Assembly (NCBI RefSeq): GCF_025823185.1
Contig: NZ_JACKVK010000001.1
Location: 186,001 to 250,000 of the forward strand
Reading direction: 5' to 3'
DNA length: 64,000 bases
Source of the DNA: Mycobacterium yunnanensis
GTDB lineage: Bacteria; Actinomycetota; Actinomycetes; Mycobacteriales; Mycobacteriaceae
Shown: positions 1 to 6,884 of the stretch, in pieces
How the letters are laid out: every line of letters begins with the position of its first letter
Numbering within the stretch: position 1 is the first letter of the stretch
Translations under genes and position numbers: made by a program
The notes under the pieces: generated by a model
What the model saw: the letters and a program-made list of their open reading frames with translations, nothing else
What the model was told of the DNA's origin: nothing
Databases searched by the model: none

Positions 1-196
1 ATCTGTACCCGTTGGTTGCACTCAATATATCTGTGTCCCCCGGTGACATCAAGTTCCTCGACCGCAGTGTCATCACGTCGTTATCAAGACTCACAGGCAA
101 TCCGGAGGCAAGGGTAGTATTCGCGGCAGAAACATCCCCGCTGGCAAACGACGTATCCGCGACCGCGCGCCCGTTGACGACGAAAGGTCACCTCAC

Positions 197-646
197 GTGA
201 ACAAGTTCTTGGTTGCCGGAGTCGGTGCATTGGGTTCGGCGGCGGTGGCGTTGAGCCTCGGCGGAGGCATCGCCGGGGCCGACAGCGGCGTCGTCGGGCA
301 AACCTATGCCGACGCCAAGGCGACTCTCAGTCAGCAGGGCACGTCGGCCGTCGTGACGTCGACCGTTGGGGATCGCAAGGATTGGGACCAGTGCATCGTC
401 ACCAGTGCGACCCCGGCCTCGGGTATCGACGGGTTCGGCAACCAGGCCAACAAGCAGATGAACGTCAACCTGAACTGCTATGCCAAGTACTCGACCAAGC
501 TGTGGCCCGGCTTCTCGCTGCAAAGCCCCGAGGGTCAGAAGATCTACCAGGCCGACCTGGCAGCAAAGAAGCAGCGCGAGGCTCAGGAAGCGGCGGCCGC
601 GCAGCAGTCCGAGGATGATCAGCTGGCCGTCGCGGGCGGCGAGTAA
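197..646 (+). CDS. Small exported PASTA-like protein, copy 1
   Basis: A 149-residue protein begins with a GTG. Residues 1-30 form a signal peptide: basic start, Gly/Ala/Leu core and an AGADS cleavage region. The mature part opens with VVGQTYADAKATL, which resembles one PASTA repeat, and carries two cysteines (in WDQCIV and NLNCYA) that could form a disulfide. The last 35 residues are Ala/Glu/Gln-rich and charged, likely helical. It is clearly paralogous to the next gene in length, signal peptide, the D-x-CIV and LNC cysteine motifs and the charged tail. I infer a cell-envelope or periplasmic location; function is unknown. The 196 bases before it contain no gene I can support, only a possible -10 hexamer (TAGTAT near 115-120). 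Confidence 0.75.
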   Translation: MNKFLVAGVGALGSAAVALSLGGGIAGADSGVVGQTYADAKATLSQQGTSAVVTSTVGDRKDWDQCIVTSATPASGIDGFGNQANKQMNVNLNCYAKYSTKLWPGFSLQSPEGQKIYQADLAAKKQREAQEAAAAQQSEDDQLAVAGGE

Positions 647-674
647 ACCGCTCCGAGGCCCCCGAATTCGACGC

Positions 675-694
675 CTCCCGTCTATTGACGGGAG
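675..694 (+). terminator. Hairpin between the two exported-protein paralogs
   Basis: CTCCCGTC and GACGGGAG form a perfect 8-bp stem around a 4-base loop (TATT), 29 bases after the stop of the first paralog. There is no T-run, which is usual for mycobacterial terminators, so termination is inferred. It would separate the two genes into independent transcripts. Confidence 0.45.
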
Positions 695-769
695 CCGCTG
701 CGCTGCGGCACATGCGGCTGTAATATCCCGGCGAGCAGGCTGTGACTCCGCGGATAGATAGGGCTAGAA

Positions 770-1231
770 GTGAAGAAGCTCATCGTTGTTGGTTCTGGCG
801 CCATTGGCGCGTTGGCAGTGTCGGCGCTTCTCGGCGGTGGGGTGGCCTCGGCCGATTCCTACGCGGGTCAGAAGTATTCCGATGCGTCGTCCGCCGCGAG
901 TGATGCGGGCCAGACGGTCGTCGTCGCGGCTCGCACCGGAGACAAGCTCTCCGAGAGCGACTGCATCGTCGACCGGTCGCAGACCGCCCCGTTCGCCAGC
1001 GCCAACGACGGTGCCCACGTGTCCAACACCGTGCAGTTCTACCTGAACTGCAACGGCGGTTACGCCACCGCGACGACGCCCGGTCTGTCGCAGGGCAGCG
1101 AAGAGGGTCGCGCGGCGAAGTCGGCGGCCGACGAAGAAGAGGCCAAGGCCCAGGCCCAGGCGCAGGCCGCGCAGGACGCAACCGACGAATTGGCCGGTGA
1201 CGGCCAGTCGCCCGGCGCTCCCGGCGAGTAA
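770..1231 (+). CDS. Small exported PASTA-like protein, copy 2
   Basis: A 153-residue protein begins with GTG. It has a signal peptide (KKL start, hydrophobic Gly/Ala core, cleavage after ASA near residue 28), the YAGQKYSDASSAAS segment matching the PASTA-like opening of its upstream paralog, cysteines in ESDCIV and YLNCNG, and an Ala/Gln/Glu tail with repeated AQAQAQ. The paralogy suggests tandem duplication followed by strong divergence. The stop codon is directly adjacent to the stop of the convergent TetR gene, with no base between. Role unknown; an envelope-associated function is only inferred from the signal peptide. Confidence 0.75.
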   Translation: MKKLIVVGSGAIGALAVSALLGGGVASADSYAGQKYSDASSAASDAGQTVVVAARTGDKLSESDCIVDRSQTAPFASANDGAHVSNTVQFYLNCNGGYATATTPGLSQGSEEGRAAKSAADEEEAKAQAQAQAAQDATDELAGDGQSPGAPGE

Positions 1232-1819
1232 CTAATGGTGTGACGACGCCCGGCTGAGCAGCATGTCGACGCAGTAGTCGATGAACTGCTCCCGGGTGGC
1301 GTCGAGTCGCCCATTCAGATAGGCCGTGAACAAGGCCGTCAGTGCACCGACGAGTCCGGTGGCGACCATGGCTTGGACCGCCGGATCGGTGATGCGCGTC
1401 AGCTTGTGCTGAAGCAGCTCGATGAAGCTCGGCATCCATTCCGCGCCCGACTTGGTGAGCACGGGTTCCCGCTCGGGGGCGATCAACAGCACGCGACCCC
1501 GGATCGGATCGTCGACCATCAGCGCGACGAAACGCTCCACGGCGTCGCGCGGTGTGGTCGACGACGTCAACGTGGTCATGGCCGTGCTGCACACGTGGTC
1601 GTACACCGCGCGCACGAAGTCGTCGCGGTCGTCGAAGCTTTCGTAGAAGTAGCGCTCGGTCAGGCCGGCCGCCCGGCACACGCCGCGTACGGTCAGCGAT
1701 CCGCCGCCCTCGCCGCCGAGCACCTCCACACCGGCGGTGATGAGCTCGTCGCGCCGAAGCGTCTGCCGGTCCCGCAGGGGGACACCGGACCAGCGGCCCC
1801 GTCGTTGACCGGAAGGCAC
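1232..1819 (-). CDS. TetR/AcrR family transcriptional regulator
   Basis: A 195-residue regulator starts with GTG. Residues about 20-65 are a TetR helix-turn-helix (LTVRGVCRAAGLTERYFYESF, with the usual Y-x-Y/F recognition helix), followed by a helical ligand domain of typical size. It is divergent from the MpaB-type oxygenase gene, and an 18-bp near-perfect palindrome lies between the two starts. The simplest reading is that it represses itself and the oxygenase; the ligand is unknown. Confidence 0.9.
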   Translation of the reverse strand: MPSGQRRGRWSGVPLRDRQTLRRDELITAGVEVLGGEGGGSLTVRGVCRAAGLTERYFYESFDDRDDFVRAVYDHVCSTAMTTLTSSTTPRDAVERFVALMVDDPIRGRVLLIAPEREPVLTKSGAEWMPSFIELLQHKLTRITDPAVQAMVATGLVGALTALFTAYLNGRLDATREQFIDYCVDMLLSRASSHH

Positions 1820-1838
1820 ATCACTCCTAGACTCATTA

Positions 1839-1856
1839 TGACAACGCGCGTAGTCA
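1839..1856. promoter_or_regulatory. Palindromic operator candidate between TetR gene and mpaB-like gene
   Basis: TGACAACGCGCGTAGTCA matches its own reverse complement at 16 of 18 positions. It sits 19 bases before the TetR start and 31 bases before the oxygenase start, where a shared TetR operator would be expected. Binding is inferred. Confidence 0.5.
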
Positions 1857-1887
1857 AACCGCGCCGGCTCCAGGGAAAGGTCCCCAG

Positions 1888-2886
1888 GTGACCCAAGATA
1901 CGTCCGAGACGTGTCCAGTGACCAGCGGGCAGCCCATCGGCTGCCCGGTGTCGCCCGGGGGATACGACGCCCCGCCGGTGCCGCTCGGTCCCGACTCCCT
2001 GACGTGGAAGTACTTCGGTGACTGGCGAGGCCTCCTGCAGGGCCCGTGGGCCGGTTCGATGCAGAACATGCATCCCCAGCTTGGCGCCGCCGTCGAGGAG
2101 CATTCGACGTTCTTCCGCGAGCGGTGGCCCCGGCTGCTGAGGTCGCTCTACCCGATCGGCGGCGTCGTGTTCGACACCGACCGGGCGCCCCGCACCGGCG
2201 CCGAGGTTCGTGACTACCACACCGACATCAAAGGCGTTGACGCGCAAGGCCGTCGGTACCACGCGCTCAATCCCGAGGTCTTCTACTGGGCGCACTCCAC
2301 GTTCTTCGTGGGGACCCTCATCGTCGCGGAACGGCTGTGCGGCGGCATCACCGAGGCCGAAAAGCGCCAGCTGTTCGACGAGCACGTCCAGTGGTACCGG
2401 ATGTACGGCATGAGCATGCGCCCGGTGCCCAACACGTGGGAGGAGTTCCAGACCTATTGGGATCACATGTGCCGCAACGTGTTGGAGAACAACTACGCCG
2501 CGCGCGCAGTGCTCGACCTGACCGACCTACCCAAGCCGCCGTGGGCCGAGAAGATGCCCGACTGGATGTGGCGTCAGCAACGGAAGCTGGTGGCACCGTT
2601 CTTCGTATGGTTCACCGTGGGTCTCTACGATCCGCCCGTCCGAGACCTGATGGGCTACACGTGGACCGACCGAGACGAGTGGGTGCACCGTCGCCTTGGG
2701 CGACTCGTGGGCGCCGCATTCTCGTTGCTGCCCAAGCGCGCTCGCATGCATCCGCGGGCGCGCGCCGGCTGGGATCGCGTCACGGGACGCAACGCCCCTG
2801 ATGCGCCGCTGCCCGAGACGCCGGCACGCAACCTGCCCCCTCTCGACGAGCGGGACAACCCGATGCACTACTGCCCGGTGGTGTGA
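1888..2886 (+). CDS. Oxygenase MpaB family protein (DUF2236)
   Basis: A 332-residue protein starts with GTG behind an AGGGAAAGG-like ribosome site. The central motif NPEVFYWAHSTFFVG is the family hallmark; its histidine lies where related proteins (MpaB, latex-clearing protein) bind heme b. Family members are heme-dependent oxygenases or of unknown activity, and mycobacteria carry many paralogs. The C-terminus (LPKRARMHPRARAGWDRV) is basic. No signal peptide is present. Substrate is unknown. Divergent TetR control is likely. Confidence 0.8.
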   Translation: MTQDTSETCPVTSGQPIGCPVSPGGYDAPPVPLGPDSLTWKYFGDWRGLLQGPWAGSMQNMHPQLGAAVEEHSTFFRERWPRLLRSLYPIGGVVFDTDRAPRTGAEVRDYHTDIKGVDAQGRRYHALNPEVFYWAHSTFFVGTLIVAERLCGGITEAEKRQLFDEHVQWYRMYGMSMRPVPNTWEEFQTYWDHMCRNVLENNYAARAVLDLTDLPKPPWAEKMPDWMWRQQRKLVAPFFVWFTVGLYDPPVRDLMGYTWTDRDEWVHRRLGRLVGAAFSLLPKRARMHPRARAGWDRVTGRNAPDAPLPETPARNLPPLDERDNPMHYCPVV

Positions 2887-2903
2887 GCGCTCGGGCGTTG
2901 CGG

Positions 2904-3410
2904 TCAGTGCGAGCAGAGCCCGGCCGCGGTCTCCTCGGCGATGAGCTGGGGGAGCGGCTGGCCTAGCCGGGCGGCGAAGTCGTCGGTCGCCTGCATGTTC
3001 CACCGGCCGTCTTCGTAGACCATGCCCCGGGACTTCTCCACGCCCTGAATCTTCATGACGACGACGGCCTCACCGTCTTCCAAGCGGAGCCCGCGGACGC
3101 TGATGCGTGCGCCGGGCTTCTTGCAGGTCTCGTAGAACGTCACGAAGTCCCGCTGGCTGATGCCGGCTCGGACGTCGGACTCCATGTGCTCCCAGACGCC
3201 GGCGTAGTCCCCGGCAGTGAAACGGTCGATGTTGGCCTGCGCGGCGGCCGTGGCGGCAGCCAGGGTCTCGGGAACGTCGGACGGCCCGGCGTCTTGGTTG
3301 GAGGTGGCGGGCCGGACGACCGAGGACCCGGATGCGCCGTGCGCGGGACCGCACGCTGCGCATGCGATCGAGACGATCACCGCCGCCCCGAACGCCGCCA
3401 CCGACTTCAT
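2904..3410 (-). CDS. Putative lipoprotein of unknown function
   Basis: I start at the ATG at 3410 (168 residues) because this places a signal sequence at the N-terminus: MKSVAAFGAAVIVSIACAAC followed by G. The final cysteine is a plausible lipidation site although the lipobox lacks the usual leucine. The mature domain (about 60-168) has an NTF2-like feel: ANIDRFTAGDYAGVWEHM, then alternating strands such as GEAVVVMKIQG and GRWNMQ. An in-frame start 14 codons upstream exists but would bury the signal peptide. Likely anchored on the outer face of the plasma membrane; role unknown. Confidence 0.65.
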   Translation of the reverse strand: MKSVAAFGAAVIVSIACAACGPAHGASGSSVVRPATSNQDAGPSDVPETLAAATAAAQANIDRFTAGDYAGVWEHMESDVRAGISQRDFVTFYETCKKPGARISVRGLRLEDGEAVVVMKIQGVEKSRGMVYEDGRWNMQATDDFAARLGQPLPQLIAEETAAGLCSH

Positions 3411-3473
3411 GGCGGAAAGGGTATCCGGGTTGGAGCGTCGGCGGGGGTCCAAGCGCTCACCTCGTCGACCGAA

Positions 3474-4439
3474 TCAGCCCCACTGACGGCGGCCGCGCGC
3501 CGCCCAGTAGTCGGCGGGATCCTCCGCCGCGGCCTCCAGCGCATCGGCCACATCGGTCGGCAACGCGAAGTCGGCACCCGCGACGTGAGACCGAACCTGG
3601 AGCGGAGTAGCCGCCCCGGAGAGCACCCGAGGCGACCACGGCTGACGGTAGGCGGCGGCAAGGGCGAGCTGGTCGAGACCGATCCCGAGATCGGCGGCCA
3701 CGCGCGACGCCAATTCGACGCCGGGCGCGACGTCGGTGCTGCCGGGGGCCAACCGGCCATTGGCGAAGACCTCCTTCACGACGACGGCCATGCCCTCGGC
3801 ACGAGCTTCGGAAAGTGCTGAGCCGGCCGATGTCTCGAGCAGGTTCCAGGTCGACTGGACGGAGGTGAACAAGCGCCGGCCGCCGGCCTCGATCGCCGTG
3901 GCCGCTCGAACGACGTCGGCCTGCCGCGGGCCGGAGGTGGACAATCCGATGCGAAGCCCGCCGTCACGGACGTCGGCGAGCGCGCGGTGGAGCTCCCGGT
4001 CGGCGAGCACCGGGCTGTCGGGCGTCACCGAGTGCACCTGATAGAGGTCGACCCGGTCGCCGAGGATCTGCTTGGTCTCGGCCAGCTGACGCGTGAACGC
4101 GTCGAGGGAATGGTCCTTCACCTCGTGCACGTCGGCGGTCATCTGCCAGTCGCCCACGTAGCGGTAGCCCCACTTGGACGCGACCTCGACGTCCTCGATC
4201 TCGGGGCGGGAGGCGAGCCAATGGGCCAGGAACTGCTCGGCCAGACCATACGACCGGGCGACGTCGACGTATCGGATGCCGGACGAGTAGGCGGCGTCGA
4301 GCACGTCGGCGGTACGGTCCCGCATCTCGTCGACCGACCGTGCCGCACCGACGTCGTCGGCGCGACCGCTGGTGATGTAGGCGGGCCGCCCCAGGGCGGC
4401 GAGCCCCAGACCCAACCGCACGGTCTGGTCGTTCGTCAT
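3474..4439 (-). CDS. Aldo/keto reductase
   Basis: A 321-residue NADPH-dependent reductase of the AKR superfamily, cytosolic. The catalytic tetrad is visible: Asp and Tyr in YVDVARSYG, Lys in VASKWGY and His in YQVHSV. The start at 4439 is chosen because the longer open frame runs back through the tRNA-Lys gene. It lies 56 bases downstream of that tRNA on the same strand. The substrate, probably an aldehyde or ketone, cannot be predicted. Confidence 0.88.
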   Translation of the reverse strand: MTNDQTVRLGLGLAALGRPAYITSGRADDVGAARSVDEMRDRTADVLDAAYSSGIRYVDVARSYGLAEQFLAHWLASRPEIEDVEVASKWGYRYVGDWQMTADVHEVKDHSLDAFTRQLAETKQILGDRVDLYQVHSVTPDSPVLADRELHRALADVRDGGLRIGLSTSGPRQADVVRAATAIEAGGRRLFTSVQSTWNLLETSAGSALSEARAEGMAVVVKEVFANGRLAPGSTDVAPGVELASRVAADLGIGLDQLALAAAYRQPWSPRVLSGAATPLQVRSHVAGADFALPTDVADALEAAAEDPADYWAARGRRQWG

Positions 4440-4495
4440 TTGGCGTCCTCCGTGACGACGGTGTCGGCGCCGCGGCCCACCGGCTGACGAGAACC

Positions 4496-4571
4496 TGGTG
4501 CCCCCACCAGGGCTCGAACCTGGGACCTGCGGATTAAAAGTCCGTAGCTCTACCAACTGAGCTATAGGGGC
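4496..4571 (-). tRNA. tRNA-Lys (TTT)
   Basis: The minus strand reads GCCCCTA at the acceptor 5' side, D arm AGCTCAGTTGGTAGAGC, anticodon loop CTTTTAA (anticodon TTT), T arm CCAGGTTCGAGCCCTGG, and TGGGGGC-A at the acceptor 3' side. The CCA end is encoded (4498-4496). A TATCCT hexamer at 4587-4582 is positioned as a -10 box about 11 bases before the tRNA. Confidence 0.97.
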
Positions 4572-4634
4572 GTGGTGAGTCAGGATACTTGGCGGCCCCG
4601 CAGCGGTCGCCGGGGGCGGGACGGGGACCCAAGT

Positions 4635-4664
4635 TTGAGGAAATGGGGGTCGGTAACCTAAGCT
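4635..4664 (+). promoter_or_regulatory. Probable promoter of the Glu-Asp-Phe tRNA cluster
   Basis: TTGAGG (4635-4640) and TAAGCT (4659-4664) are separated by 18 bases and resemble SigA -35 and -10 boxes, ending 53 bases before tRNA-Glu. A short hairpin (CAACGC/GCGTTG around 4677-4692) follows in the presumed leader. Inferred from spacing only. Confidence 0.45.
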
Positions 4665-4717
4665 ATCGAAGCTCCCAACGCTCCGGCGTTGAGAGTCCCC
4701 GAAGAGATTCGGCTTTG

Positions 4718-4790
4718 GCCCCCATCGTTTAGCGGCCTAGGACGCCGCCCTTTCACGGCGGTAGCACGGGTTCGAATCCCGTTGGGGGTA
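4718..4790 (+). tRNA. tRNA-Glu (TTC)
   Basis: Acceptor GCCCCCA pairs with TGGGGGT (one G-T pair), the anticodon loop CTTTCAC gives TTC, and the T arm is ACGGGTTCGAATCCCGT. CCA is not encoded, unlike in the three neighbouring tRNAs. First gene of a three-tRNA plus-strand cluster. Confidence 0.97.
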
Positions 4791-4830
4791 CGACGCAACG
4801 GCGGCGACGTCGGAGCAGCAGGAAGAGCAA

Positions 4831-4907
4831 GGCCCTGTGGCGCAGTTGGTTAGCGCGCCGCCCTGTCACGGCGGAGGTCGCGGGTTCGAGTCCCGTCAGG
4901 GTCGCCA
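4831..4907 (+). tRNA. tRNA-Asp (GTC)
   Basis: Acceptor GGCCCTG pairs with CAGGGTC, the anticodon loop CTGTCAC gives GTC, the T arm is CGGGTTCGAGTCCCG, discriminator G, CCA encoded at 4905-4907. It lies 40 bases after tRNA-Glu. Confidence 0.97.
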
Positions 4908-4938
4908 AACGGCGAGGCAAGGAAGTGCGTGCCGTCCC

Positions 4939-5015
4939 GGCCAGGTAGCTCAGTTGGTACGAGCGTCCGCCTGAAAAGCGGAAGGTCGCCGGTTCGATCC
5001 CGGCCCTGGCCACCA
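4939..5015 (+). tRNA. tRNA-Phe (GAA)
   Basis: Acceptor GGCCAGG pairs with CCTGGCC, the anticodon loop CTGAAAA gives GAA, T arm CCGGTTCGATCCCGG, discriminator A, CCA encoded at 5013-5015. Last tRNA of the cluster. Confidence 0.97.
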
Positions 5016-5150
5016 CACCGTCATCGCCAGAGATGACGTCTTTTTCTCAGGCGCTTCTATGACCCGCCTCGATACACATCCTTTGTTACGCTTCCGTCGA
5101 TTTTCAGTGCCTCGATCCATCGAGGCGAAGGACGCCCCGCGGAGGTAGGA

Positions 5151-6257
5151 ATGGTCGGTTCGCTGGTCGAGTCCGATCCCCCTGGCGTGGGATCGGCCAT
5201 CGAGAGCGCGCTGACGTTCACCGACCCTGCCGGCGGCATGGAACGGCTCCTGCTCGCGGTTCAGGAACTCTCTCTGGCCCAGGAACTCGCGGACGTGCTG
5301 CGCGTCGTGCGCACGTCGGCTCGCGAGATCCTCGGGTGCGACGGCGCCACCATCGTGTTGCGGGACAACGACACGTGCTTCTACGCCGACGAGAATGCCA
5401 TTGGCCGCCTGTGGAAGGGGAGCAGATTTCCGGTCGACGGGTGCATCGGCGGATGGGCCATGCTTCACCGGGAGGCAGTGGTCATCCCCGACGTGTTTCA
5501 GGACGACCGCATCCCGCACGCGGTGTACCGCACCACGTTCGTCAAGAGTCTGGTGATGGTCCCCATTCGGCGATTGGAACCGGTTGGGGCGATCGGCGTC
5601 TATTGGGCCCACGAGCGGATGCCGTCGGCTCAGGAGGTGTCGCTGCTGCAGGGGCTCGCCGATTCGACGTCGGTGGCTATGGCGCACGTCCAGACGATCT
5701 CCGAACTCGAACAGCGGGTGCGAGAGCGTACGGCCGAACTTAGGAGCGCCAACGACGAGATCCGACGGCTCTCGCTGACCGACGAGTTGACCGGATTGCA
5801 CAACCTGCGGGGATTCAACGTGGAGGGCCAGGCGACCTTGAGCGCGGCGCGCGACCGCGGCCGTGACTGCCTTCTGGCCTTCCTCGACGTCGACGGCCTG
5901 AAGAAGGTCAACGACGAACAGGGGCATGACGCCGGCGACGAGGTGATTGCCGACGTCGCCCGGACGTTGCGCTCGGTCCTGGGGCCCGCTGCCATCGTGG
6001 CCCGCACAGGGGGTGACGAATTCTGCATCCTGGTCACCGAGGCCGAAGAGTGCTCCGACGTCCTCAAAGCGCGGTTGACGGAGTCGTTCCGCGCTCTCGA
6101 CGAGGCCGCAGACCGCCGACACCACCTGTCGGTCAGCGTGGGCGTGGTGCGCGTCGCCGCCGGGGACTGCCGGACGTTGCAGGAGTTGGTGGCCCAGGCC
6201 GATGAGTTGATGTACGCGGACAAGAAGGCCAAATTAGCCACGCAGATCGAGGTCTGA
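5151..6257 (+). CDS. GAF-GGDEF protein, probable diguanylate cyclase
   Basis: A 368-residue cytosolic signalling protein with a GGAGG ribosome site before the ATG. Residues about 25-175 form a GAF sensor domain (LSLAQELADVLRVVRTSAREI through IGVYWAHE). A helical linker rich in Glu/Arg (SELEQRVRERTAELR) leads into a GGDEF domain (about 205-365) with SLTDELTGLHNLRGF, the LDVDGLKKVNDEQGHDAGDEV metal-site region and an intact GGDEF at 287-291. Intact motifs predict synthesis of c-di-GMP from two GTP. The RxxD inhibitory site normally a few residues before GGDEF is absent (the segment is PAAIVART), so product inhibition through it is not expected. There is no EAL domain. Confidence 0.9.
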   Translation: MVGSLVESDPPGVGSAIESALTFTDPAGGMERLLLAVQELSLAQELADVLRVVRTSAREILGCDGATIVLRDNDTCFYADENAIGRLWKGSRFPVDGCIGGWAMLHREAVVIPDVFQDDRIPHAVYRTTFVKSLVMVPIRRLEPVGAIGVYWAHERMPSAQEVSLLQGLADSTSVAMAHVQTISELEQRVRERTAELRSANDEIRRLSLTDELTGLHNLRGFNVEGQATLSAARDRGRDCLLAFLDVDGLKKVNDEQGHDAGDEVIADVARTLRSVLGPAAIVARTGGDEFCILVTEAEECSDVLKARLTESFRALDEAADRRHHLSVSVGVVRVAAGDCRTLQELVAQADELMYADKKAKLATQIEV

Positions 6258-6271
6258 CGGCGCCCACCGAA

Positions 6272-6421
6272 ATGGTCTGCACCGGTCGATTCGTCGCCAC
6301 CGTCCTGGTCGCGTCGTTCCGTGGCGCGCGGGTCGACTTCGCCGACCTGCACGCCCGGTACCCGCAGATCGGGTGGCAGTCGTTCCAAGAGGGGGTGAGT
6401 ACCGAGCTGGCGCCATCCCTT
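6272..6421 (+). other. Coding-like stretch, possible gene remnant
   Basis: Between the GGDEF gene and the next gene, one plus frame starting at ATG 6272 uses G or C at most third positions for about 48 codons (VCTGRFVATVLVASF onward) and then runs into the antisense of the exported-protein gene. This composition suggests a decayed or very short gene. I recognise no family and no sensible stop before the overlap. Confidence 0.25.
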
Positions 6422-6431
6422 CGACGGAGTG

Positions 6432-6773
6432 CTAGGGAGGAGGCGGCGGTACCGCCCCGCCGCACCCGCCCGGTGGGGCCGGCGCGGGGATCGGTCCCCC
6501 ACCGACGACGCACTGCATACCCGGCGAGAGAAGGCCATAGGGATGACCGATCATCGGCGCCCCATACTGAATCGTGTGCCAATAGGACCCGTCCGGGAAT
6601 GGCACACCGTCACAGTAGGCGAGCGAGATCTGTGACCCCATACCCCCGCCGGGACAGTAACCGCTCTGCATGTTGGGCATGTGCGGGTCGGGGGCGGGCT
6701 CGCCGTGGGCTGGCGCCGCCATCAGCATCGCCGTGGCGGCGCCGAACACCAACGCCGTGAGCGACTTCTGCAT
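6432..6773 (-). CDS. Small exported Gly/Pro-rich protein
   Basis: A 113-residue protein with a clear signal peptide (MQKSLTALVFGAATAMLMAA, cleavage after AHG near residue 24). The mature part contains four cysteines, the segments GYCPGGGMGS and CDGVPFPDGSYWHTIQ, and ends in a poly-proline tail. This pattern recurs in exported mycobacterial proteins of unknown function, as I recall. Likely a small disulfide-bonded envelope or secreted protein. Confidence 0.75.
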   Translation of the reverse strand: MQKSLTALVFGAATAMLMAAPAHGEPAPDPHMPNMQSGYCPGGGMGSQISLAYCDGVPFPDGSYWHTIQYGAPMIGHPYGLLSPGMQCVVGGGPIPAPAPPGGCGGAVPPPPP

Positions 6774-6794
6774 GGCGACCCCCTACGAGCAAAT

Positions 6795-6813
6795 ATGCGT
6801 GTGCCTTACGCAT
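6795..6813. promoter_or_regulatory. Inverted repeat upstream of the exported-protein gene
   Basis: ATGCGT and ACGCAT flank a 7-base spacer, starting 21 bases upstream of the gene at 6773. Candidate operator or promoter element. The rest of the 111-base gap up to the glycosyltransferase gene shows nothing else I can name. Confidence 0.3.
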
Positions 6814-6884
6814 TGTGCGACCGCTTGCAGAAAGGTGTCTCGGTATCGGAGAAATAACTGACCTAGCAACGCTGGCGCCGCTGC

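Noticed and set aside
12..200. Possible 62-codon gene at the window start
   Set aside because: Third-position composition is not coding-like and there is no ribosome site; it overlaps the start of a well-supported exported-protein gene.
4440..4556. Upstream extension of the aldo/keto reductase to 4556
   Set aside because: It would translate the tRNA-Lys gene; the ATG at 4439 gives the proper family N-terminus.
4950..6125. Minus-strand open frame across tRNA-Phe and the GGDEF gene
   Set aside because: It crosses a tRNA gene and is the shadow of a plus-strand gene with intact GAF and GGDEF motifs.
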